Of a DNA stretch of 22,089 nucleotides, positions 16,076 to 22,089 are shown one piece after another (within the stretch, counting starts at the first letter, position 1; each line of letters opens with the position of its first letter). Under the pieces are notes generated by a model. That model made no database searches. It saw only the letters and a list, made by a program, of their open reading frames with translations, and was not told where the DNA came from. A program made the translations under genes and the position numbers. This DNA comes from Fidelibacterota bacterium (GTDB taxonomy: Bacteria > Fidelibacterota > Fidelibacteria > Fidelibacterales > Fidelibacteraceae). Location: contig JAUXEL010000009.1 of assembly GCA_030620575.1 (NCBI GenBank), positions 1 through 22,089 on the forward strand, given 5' to 3'.

Positions 16076-17314
16076 ATGAAATTATCTTCTATGATATATC
16101 AGCTGCTGAACGCGGAAAACAATACCAAAACAAAAAAAATCGGTGAAAAGTTTAGTGTTTCTCCGGACTGTGCTGTTTTGAGTCATACTTCTTTTGACGC
16201 GGTTTCGCATACTATGACCGCAAAGCAGTGTGCGCTTAAAACTCTGGCGATCAATAATCATCTGCCTTTGGAGGGTGGACCTTCTCCGGAAAGTATTTCG
16301 GCAATACAGGCTAAAGGTGTTCGATATTATGCACCGGGACGTGCAGGTATGCCGGCACTTGTTGTGGCAGAAGAAGGACTTGCCGTACCGGGCGGTATTA
16401 TTGCAGGCATAGATAAAAATCTGTTTGAATTGGGGGTTTTCGGTAGCTATGTAATACGCACTGATTCTAAAAAAATGGCAGCACTACTCGATATTGGCAG
16501 CATGGAAATTCCCGTACCGGCATCTTTTGATATTGTACTTGAGGGTGAACCGGGAGAATGGATTGATGGCATTGATATTGCTCTCTTTATTTTAAAATAC
16601 TATGAACTCCCGGATGATACGTCAACCTGTCTGGAAATATATGGTGATGGACTCAGCCGCCTTTCTTTACCTGAACGGTTTAACATGGTTCGGGTCTTGG
16701 TTGATTTTGGATATGAGCATGTGCTCTGCCAGGTCGACGAACAGGTAATGGCATTTTTACAGGACCGCAGTACCGTGGAAGGTAAATTTTATTTTCCTGA
16801 TATCGAGAAAAAACCGGCATCCGCTATTACAATCGATCTGCATGGTATTCATCCCATGCTGGCATGGAAAAACGATGATACTGTTCATATCGGTAATCTA
16901 ACAGACAAAGACGGCGTTCCCGTTCACCAGATTTTCATTGGCGGAGATACGGCATGCCGGTTTAAAGATTTTGAAACCGGATTAAAACTGGTGCGTTACC
17001 GGCCTCTGTTCGAATCTGTTTCCGCTTATATTATGCCCGGATCCCAGCTGATCAACAGTGATTTGCTGGATATGGGAATTGCCAGTATCTTCACGGAAAT
17101 TGGTATTGATATTTTTCCTCCTGCTTTTTTATATTCTCTCGCAAAGCATTCTGATGCCTTGCGAACCCGCATGGGAACATCCGCGCAAATACTGCAATCG
17201 GGCGGCATGCTGGCAAATGCCTTAAGTTGTTTTTCCGCTGCGATGACAGGAAAAATTATCCATCCGCTGGAACTTGAATCAATTTTAAAACAGGAAAATT
17301 CTCATAAAGATTAA
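16076..17314 (+). CDS. Aconitase/LeuC-fold protein lacking Fe-S ligands
   Basis: The 412-residue chain follows the large subunit of isopropylmalate or homoaconitate hydratase along its length: YYAPGRAGMPALVVAEEGLAV (84-104; shown by Y84, G88, P93, G101), PGGIIAGID (105-113), ELGVFGSY (118-125), LSLPERFNMV (196-205), VHQIFIGGDT (283-292) and IMPGSQLI (319-326). Yet the catalytic landmarks are changed. The usual GADSHT is GIDKNL (111-116). The first cluster Cys motif GSCTN is GGDTAC (289-294), with Cys displaced. The region that normally holds CxxC is PPAFLYS (348-354), with no Cys. So it probably cannot bind a 4Fe-4S cluster. No small (LeuD-like) subunit is nearby. GGAG lies nine bases before the ATG. 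Family membership is my reading of the pattern; the function is unknown. Confidence 0.72.
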   Translation: MKLSSMIYQLLNAENNTKTKKIGEKFSVSPDCAVLSHTSFDAVSHTMTAKQCALKTLAINNHLPLEGGPSPESISAIQAKGVRYYAPGRAGMPALVVAEEGLAVPGGIIAGIDKNLFELGVFGSYVIRTDSKKMAALLDIGSMEIPVPASFDIVLEGEPGEWIDGIDIALFILKYYELPDDTSTCLEIYGDGLSRLSLPERFNMVRVLVDFGYEHVLCQVDEQVMAFLQDRSTVEGKFYFPDIEKKPASAITIDLHGIHPMLAWKNDDTVHIGNLTDKDGVPVHQIFIGGDTACRFKDFETGLKLVRYRPLFESVSAYIMPGSQLINSDLLDMGIASIFTEIGIDIFPPAFLYSLAKHSDALRTRMGTSAQILQSGGMLANALSCFSAAMTGKIIHPLELESILKQENSHKD

Positions 17315-17317
17315 AAT

Positions 17318-17797
17318 ATGTCTAAAAGCAAAAAATATATTAAGCTGCTGAAAATATACCTTATTTTCATTATCATTCTAACTATTCCGATGACGAACGG
17401 ATGTATGCTTTTCAAGGATAAAATTCATCCGCCTTTTGGGAAAAAACCACAGATCGTTGAAATAAAAGTAACCGCTTACTGCGCTTGCGGAAAGTGCTGC
17501 GGGTGGAAACATAACTGGATAGGTCAGAAAGTCTATGCCTATGGTCCCCAAAAGGGAGAACTTAAAGTGATAGGACTTACCGCCAGCGGCACAAAAGCAC
17601 GCAAGGGAAGCATTGCGGCGGATACGGATGTTTTTCCAATGGGTACGATCATGTACATCGAAGGATATGGATTCGGTCGTGTTGAAGACCGTGGTAGCGC
17701 TATCCAGGGAAAACATATTGATTTGTTTTTTAAAAGTCATCAGGATGCAATGGACTGGGGAAATAAAACAATGAAAATAAAGGTATGGAAACCTTGA
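17318..17797 (+). CDS. 3D-domain lipoprotein (putative lytic transglycosylase)
   Basis: This 159-residue protein has a hydrophobic signal (about 8-24) ending in TNGC with C29 as the likely lipid-bearing Cys. The mature part is a single 3D domain, named for three conserved Asp, as in MltA and the B. subtilis YocH group. It shows VTAYCACGKCCG (51-62), then D102/D104, VEDRGSA with D124, and KHIDLFF with D135. 3D domains form the double-psi barrel used in peptidoglycan cleavage. The MltA-specific extra domain is absent. It starts 3 bp after the aconitase-fold gene and ends 18 bp before mtaB, so all are probably co-transcribed. Enzyme activity is inferred. Confidence 0.85.
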   Translation: MSKSKKYIKLLKIYLIFIIILTIPMTNGCMLFKDKIHPPFGKKPQIVEIKVTAYCACGKCCGWKHNWIGQKVYAYGPQKGELKVIGLTASGTKARKGSIAADTDVFPMGTIMYIEGYGFGRVEDRGSAIQGKHIDLFFKSHQDAMDWGNKTMKIKVWKP

Positions 17798-17815
17798 TCT
17801 TCATGATATAATACC

Positions 17816-19108
17816 ATGAATCCAACACCACGTATTTCATTTTATACATTGGGCTGTAAGCTGAATCAGGCTGAAACGGCTGCATTACAAAATGCCGCTG
17901 AAAAAAATGGTTACCGGCTGGTTTCGTTTCGCGAACCGGCAGATGTCATGGTGGTAAATTCCTGTACGGTGACCAACCGGGCAGACCGGAAAACCCGGCA
18001 GGCACTTTTTCAGGCACGGCGGCGTTCTCCTGATGGAATCGTAGTATTAGCCGGTTGCTTCCCGCAGGTAAATTCTGACAGTTCAACAGAGATCCCCGGT
18101 GTTGATATTATTCTTGGTACCCGTGATAAATTTGATCTTTATTCCGCAATAGCTGATTTTAAAAAAACCCGTACCCGGCATGTCCGTATTTCTTCGGTTG
18201 ATAATCGCAAACGCCTGAGTTCAGCTTTTATCGCGGCAACCGACCGTACCCGGGCTTATTTAAAAATCCAGGAAGGGTGTAATAATTTCTGCACCTACTG
18301 TATTGTACCCTACACCCGTGGAAATCCGGTAAGCCGTGATTTTGACAATACGATCACAGAAGCGCGGGAACTTGCTAATGCCGGATACAAAGAAATTGTG
18401 CTGAGCGGTATTGACATTGGAGCCTATGCGGATTCCGGAAAGCGACTAATCGATGTACTTCGTGCTCTGGAAGATATCTCCGATATCACTGGTATCCCCG
18501 GAATTGAACGTATACGTATTTCATCTATTGAAATGAACACACTAAGCGATGATCTCATTAAGCACATAGGAATATCAACGAAGATCATGCCGCATTTTCA
18601 TCTCTCACTGCAGTCCGGTTCGGATGTGATCTTGAAAAGCATGAAACGCAAATATTCGACAGCTGATTTTAGCACAAAAGTTGAAACCATCCGCAAATAT
18701 ATACCCGAAGCTTCCATCGGAACCGATGTGATCGTCGGATTCCCCGGCGAAACAGATGCCCTGTTTGAAGAAACTGTTGCTCATATCAATAAAATGCGTT
18801 TTTCTTATCTTCATGTCTTTCGTTATTCTGCACGGAAAGGTACTCCCGCTGCAAATATGAAAGATCAGATACCCGAATCGGTCAAAAGACAACGCGCAAA
18901 AGTGTTAAACAACGTGGACAGTCGCTTGCGACGCAGCTATGCCGTATCTTTTTACGGAACAACACAGCCGGTTCTCTGGGAACGCTATAAAAACAACCTG
19001 CTTTATGGACTCACTCCGCATTACATCCAGGTACAGTATCCTGCCAGAATAAATCGACATAATACTATTTCAAAAATAGTTCTTGATAAAAACAATATTG
19101 TATTTTAA
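17816..19108 (+). CDS. mtaB: tRNA ms2t6A37 methylthiotransferase MtaB
   Basis: MtaB is a radical-SAM enzyme that turns t6A at tRNA position 37 into ms2t6A. The 430-residue protein has the N-terminal methylthiotransferase domain with C14 (TLGCKLNQAE), C50 (NSCTVT) and C81 (AGCFPQ), which bind one cluster. The radical-SAM motif EGCNNFCTYC places C155, C159 and C162 in the CX3CX2C pattern. SLQSGSD, GTDVIVGFPGE and HVFRYSARKGTPA are typical of MtaB. A short TRAM-like tail closes the protein. The length fits the family. The ribosome binding site is weak; it may be translated with the upstream cluster. Confidence 0.93.
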   Translation: MNPTPRISFYTLGCKLNQAETAALQNAAEKNGYRLVSFREPADVMVVNSCTVTNRADRKTRQALFQARRRSPDGIVVLAGCFPQVNSDSSTEIPGVDIILGTRDKFDLYSAIADFKKTRTRHVRISSVDNRKRLSSAFIAATDRTRAYLKIQEGCNNFCTYCIVPYTRGNPVSRDFDNTITEARELANAGYKEIVLSGIDIGAYADSGKRLIDVLRALEDISDITGIPGIERIRISSIEMNTLSDDLIKHIGISTKIMPHFHLSLQSGSDVILKSMKRKYSTADFSTKVETIRKYIPEASIGTDVIVGFPGETDALFEETVAHINKMRFSYLHVFRYSARKGTPAANMKDQIPESVKRQRAKVLNNVDSRLRRSYAVSFYGTTQPVLWERYKNNLLYGLTPHYIQVQYPARINRHNTISKIVLDKNNIVF

Positions 19109-19146
19109 ACTAAAACAAAAAAAATAAAACATAAAGGAGAAATGAC

Positions 19147-20511
19147 ATGAAGAAATATGATGTTATAATCGTTGGAGCCGGTCCTGCGGGAATAATCACC
19201 GGCGTTACAGCAAAAAAACAATATTCTGACAAATCAATATTAATGATTCGTGAAGAAGAAAAGGGCTTAGTACCATGTGGTATCCCTTATATTTTTCACA
19301 ATCTAAATTCTGTTGATAAAAATGTGATGGGACCAAAACCATTTATTGATTTAGGTGGTGAGGTTATTACCGATCCTGTTGTTGATATTAACATTGAAGA
19401 TAAAACCATTAAAGTAAAATCGGGTGATGATTACTCATTTGAAAAACTTGTATTGGCAACCGGTTCAAAACCTACAATTGCAAGCTTTATTCCGGGGTTT
19501 GATCTAAAAAATGTATTTTATATCAAAAAAAGTTACACTTACATCAATAACCTGTTTAATGAATTAAAAGACAAAAAAAATATTGTGGTTGTAGGCGGGG
19601 GATTTATTGGAGCAGAAGTGGCAGAACAATTAGCAATGCATTCCAATAAAAAAGTAAGTCTTATTGAAAGTGAAGATTTATGTTTTTCAAAAGCTTTTTC
19701 TGATGAACTAAGCAAAATAGCAACAGAAGAACTTAAAAAATCAAATATTAATGTTTATACATCAACTTTAGTTGAAAAAGTCTTGGAAAAAGACGGTGCT
19801 GTTGCAGGTGTTCAATTAAAAGGCCAAAATGATATTGAAGCAGATGCTGTAATTTTTGCTATCGGATATAAACCCAATACAGAACTCGCTAAAAAAGCAG
19901 GGGTGGCGACAAACACAGTTGGAGCTATTGTTGTTGATAATTATGGATGTACATCAGAAAAAAGCGTTTGTGCGGTTGGCGATTGTTCGCAAACACTGGG
20001 CTTTTTAACCGGAAGATGTGATTATATTATGTTGGCATCTACAGCGACTGCCGAGGCACGTGTTTTGGGCTACAATTTATTTGGGATAAAAATCAAAAAC
20101 AGCTTTACCGGAACAATTGGTGTTTTCTCAACTGAAATTAATGGACTGGCAATGGCTGCTGCCGGATTAAATGAAAAAAGTGCGGCACTTGTTAACATTG
20201 ATTTTGTTTCAGCAAAATTCAGCGATATTGACCGACATCCCGGAGCGATAAAGGACGCATCTCCCCTAACGGCAAAATTATATGTTTCCCCTTCTGATGG
20301 TACGATTTTGGGGGGTGAAATATGGGGTGGAAAAGCTGCCGGAGAAATGATCAATATTATTGGGCTTGCTATTCAGAAGGGCCTTACGGTATATGAACTT
20401 ATTTCGTTTCAGGTGGGAACGCATCCTTTACTTACGAATGCTCCGACTAAGCCGGTACTTATTAAGGCGGCAGAAGTTGCTGTTGCCAAAATACGAACTT
20501 CGAATAAATAA
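19147..20511 (+). CDS. CoA-disulfide-reductase-like FAD/NAD(P) oxidoreductase
   Basis: This 454-residue flavoprotein belongs to the pyridine nucleotide-disulfide oxidoreductase class-II group near CoA-disulfide reductase and NADH oxidase. GAGPAG (10-15) binds FAD, VPCGIPY has C44 at the redox-active single-Cys position of that group, VVGGGFIGAE (148-157) binds NAD(P)H, and AVGDC (276-280) is the second FAD contact. The C-terminal dimerisation domain includes GGEIWGGKAAGEMIN and FQVGTHPLLTNAP. AAAGGAG precedes the start by about eight bases. By hand count, lines 19201-19260 and 19741-19800 hold 18 and 17 G+C of 60, against 29 of 60 at 18421-18480 in mtaB, so it may have been acquired. It might reduce CoA disulfide, polysulfide or oxygen; the sequence does not decide. 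Confidence 0.85.
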   Translation: MKKYDVIIVGAGPAGIITGVTAKKQYSDKSILMIREEEKGLVPCGIPYIFHNLNSVDKNVMGPKPFIDLGGEVITDPVVDINIEDKTIKVKSGDDYSFEKLVLATGSKPTIASFIPGFDLKNVFYIKKSYTYINNLFNELKDKKNIVVVGGGFIGAEVAEQLAMHSNKKVSLIESEDLCFSKAFSDELSKIATEELKKSNINVYTSTLVEKVLEKDGAVAGVQLKGQNDIEADAVIFAIGYKPNTELAKKAGVATNTVGAIVVDNYGCTSEKSVCAVGDCSQTLGFLTGRCDYIMLASTATAEARVLGYNLFGIKIKNSFTGTIGVFSTEINGLAMAAAGLNEKSAALVNIDFVSAKFSDIDRHPGAIKDASPLTAKLYVSPSDGTILGGEIWGGKAAGEMINIIGLAIQKGLTVYELISFQVGTHPLLTNAPTKPVLIKAAEVAVAKIRTSNK

Positions 20512-20729
20512 GTATTTAATTAAATATTGGAATACTCAAATGGTTCATATTGGGACTATTATGCATAACCCAAAAAAGCATGAAACCAATAGATGAGTAT
20601 TACAGGATAAAATTTAATTGCAGATAATACAATAAACCCCCGGATACGTTTTACATTGATAATACGTTTATGTGATATTAAATTCTTTGCATAAAAAGTA
20701 ATATAAAAAAGTGCTAAGAAAATTTTATC
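20512..20729. other. AT-rich gap with nested hairpin and direct repeat
   Basis: This 218-bp gap has no convincing gene. It holds the nested inverted repeat at 20531-20601 (listed separately). ATACGTTT occurs at 20644-20651 and again at 20662-20669, 18 bp apart, on either side of TTGATA (20656-20661), a possible -35 box for the next gene. A regulator binding the two sites is possible but unproven. Confidence 0.4.
20531..20601. repeat. Three-tier nested inverted repeat
   Basis: AATACTCA (20531-20538) pairs with TGAGTATT (20594-20601), TGGTT (20541-20545) with AACCA (20584-20588), and TTGGG (20550-20554) with CCCAA (20569-20573). All three stems nest in order, with ATGCAT in the apical loop. 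No T-tract follows, so a simple terminator is unlikely. It lies 20 bp after the flavoprotein stop codon and may be a structured 3' end, a small RNA or a MITE remnant. Confidence 0.5.
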
Positions 20730-22089
20730 ATGGGCTACAAATCTTTACAATTAAAGCTTCCGACCAATCATTCCGAAGAGGATCTCCGCCAAGCCATCTA
20801 TCGACAACTTGGCCTTAAGGATTTTTCCTTTCAGATTGAGAAGAAAAGTCTGGACGCCCGTAAAAAAAGCAATATCCATTGGCTGCTGAACCTGATCGTT
20901 TTTTCAGATCAACTACACGGAGAACACTATAAAGCGCCTGAGCCCTTAAATATTCCCTATAAAAAACGCAATGAAAAAATTATTGTCGTTGGCTCCGGTC
21001 CGGCCGGTTTTTTTGCCGCGCATGTATTGCAATTAGCCGGTTTCCATGTCAGTATCATTGAGCGCGGATCGGACGTAACACAGCGGAGCAAGGCAATTAA
21101 ACTGCTGGAAAACAGCGGGGAATTCACAGCGCAAAATAACTATGCTTTTGGTGAAGGCGGTGCCGGCACCTTTTCGGATGGCAAGTTGACATCGCGTTCA
21201 AAACGCATTTCTGCCGAACGGCGTTTTATCCTGTCCGAATATGTGAAAGCAGGTGCACCCAAAGAAATACTTTATATGACCCATCCCCATGTGGGAACCG
21301 ATAATCTTAAAATTGTTGTTACAAACCTTCGAAAACAGTTCATGGAACATGGCGGTCAGTTCCTTTTTGATATGCAACTCGAAGATATTGTGATCAAAGG
21401 GAAGCAGGTCAGTAAGATTATTTGTAATACCGGCGAAATCGAAGCAAATCATGTGCTGCTCGCTACCGGACATTCGGCCTATGACACCTATCGTATGCTA
21501 ATAAAGTGTGGAATTCAATTCAACATAAAATACTTTGCTATCGGTCATCGCATAGAGCATACAAAAAATCTGATCAATCGTGCACAATGGGGTCGGGAAA
21601 GTTTGCCCGGCGTCAAAGCCGCTGAATACCGTTTGGCAACAAAAACGCCCTCCGGATTACCGGTTTATACTTTTTGTATGTGTCCGGGCGGACAGGTTGT
21701 ACCGGCCGCAGCATACGCACAAAAAAGTGTGGTCAATGGAATGAGTTATTATAAGCGTGATGGCGTATATTCCAATGCCGGATGTGTGGTAGGCGTGCAT
21801 CCCGATATGCTGTTGGGACATACCTGTACTGCGACCGAAATACTGGACTGGATGGATAAACTGGAAGAACAGTTCTATACTTTTTCCAACAGCTATATGA
21901 TCCCGGCCAACAATGCCATTGATTATATGAAAAAAGCCGAATCAAAAAATATTGCTCGCTCCAGTTATCCCCTGGGTTTACAATCTGCCCCTTTGTTTAA
22001 TATGCTTCCGAATATTATTGGCAAAGCGCTTGTTCAGGGCATAGAGGATTTTAGTCGAAAGTTGCGGGGTTTTGAGCAAGGCACTTTGA
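20730..22089 (+). CDS. COG2509-type FAD-dependent dehydrogenase (partial, runs off right edge)
   Basis: The frame opens at ATG 20730 and stays open to the window end, giving 453 complete codons with no stop. The first 80 residues form a small N-terminal domain, followed by the FAD-binding motif VVGSGPAG (86-93). FGEGGAGTFSDGKLTSR (140-156) is the hallmark of the uncharacterised FAD-dependent dehydrogenases of COG2509. MCPGGQVVPAA and SYPLGLQ, also conserved there, come later. Family members are somewhat over 500 residues, so roughly the last tenth is missing. The ribosome binding site is weak. Its base use is like the rest of the window and unlike the AT-rich flavoprotein gene before it. The substrate is unknown. 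Confidence 0.85.
   Translation, partial: MGYKSLQLKLPTNHSEEDLRQAIYRQLGLKDFSFQIEKKSLDARKKSNIHWLLNLIVFSDQLHGEHYKAPEPLNIPYKKRNEKIIVVGSGPAGFFAAHVLQLAGFHVSIIERGSDVTQRSKAIKLLENSGEFTAQNNYAFGEGGAGTFSDGKLTSRSKRISAERRFILSEYVKAGAPKEILYMTHPHVGTDNLKIVVTNLRKQFMEHGGQFLFDMQLEDIVIKGKQVSKIICNTGEIEANHVLLATGHSAYDTYRMLIKCGIQFNIKYFAIGHRIEHTKNLINRAQWGRESLPGVKAAEYRLATKTPSGLPVYTFCMCPGGQVVPAAAYAQKSVVNGMSYYKRDGVYSNAGCVVGVHPDMLLGHTCTATEILDWMDKLEEQFYTFSNSYMIPANNAIDYMKKAESKNIARSSYPLGLQSAPLFNMLPNIIGKALVQGIEDFSRKLRGFEQGTL

Noticed and set aside
17807..17812. TATAAT just before the mtaB start
   Set aside because: It lies only 3 bp before the ATG and has no -35 partner at proper spacing; chance occurrence is more likely than a leaderless promoter.
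1..22089. tRNA, rRNA or CRISPR array
   Set aside because: No cloverleaf with CCA-proximal acceptor, no conserved rRNA stretch and no regularly spaced long direct repeats were seen by eye in the gene-free gaps.

Overview
The window looks like chromosomal DNA of a diderm (Gram-negative type) bacterium. Several proteins carry lipoprotein or secretory signals, and there is an AmpG-like inner-membrane permease and an HflK/HflC pair. Most genes have clear Shine-Dalgarno sequences (AAGGAGG, GGAGG, AAAGGAG), which argues against a typical Bacteroidota genome. Base composition is moderate, and the intergenic gaps are rich in palindromes and degenerate tandem repeats, as is common in uncultured environmental lineages. 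I cannot name the phylum; an FCB-group relative is only a guess. No rRNA, tRNA, CRISPR, transposase or phage gene was found.

Layout. Positions 184-6427 (minus) hold a 1976-residue protein that reads as AddA fused to AddB in one polypeptide: a full UvrD-type helicase, a PD-(D/E)XK nuclease, an AddB-like inactive helicase region, and a second nuclease with an AddB-type Fe-S cysteine set. A small two-helix membrane protein overlaps its end. Positions 6540-8448 (plus) hold hflK and hflC, ended by a strong terminator. Positions 8521-9940 hold hairpin-rich gaps around an unrecognised lipoprotein. Positions 9943-11082 (minus) hold a DUF456 membrane protein followed by a secreted NlpC/P60-like peptidase. 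Positions 11424-14633 (plus) hold a SpoIID/LytB-domain protein and an AmpG-like permease with a large inserted domain. Positions 14930-19108 (plus) hold a tight cluster: a glycosidase-like lipoprotein, an aconitase/LeuC-fold protein that has lost its Fe-S ligands, a 3D-domain lipoprotein and MtaB. Positions 19147-20511 hold an AT-rich CoA-disulfide-reductase-like flavoprotein, and 20730 to the right edge hold a truncated COG2509-type FAD-dependent dehydrogenase.

How the parts may work together. The fused AddAB would process DNA double-strand ends for recombination. HflK/HflC would control membrane protein quality. The 9943-17797 stretch holds four proteins with a plausible peptidoglycan role: a putative peptidase, a SpoIID-type glycan lyase, a muropeptide permease and a 3D-domain lytic transglycosylase. 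This suggests a cell-wall remodelling and recycling neighbourhood. The most notable observations are the single-chain AddAB, the apparently non-catalytic aconitase-fold protein, and the AmpG-like permease with a probable periplasmic beta-sandwich insert.
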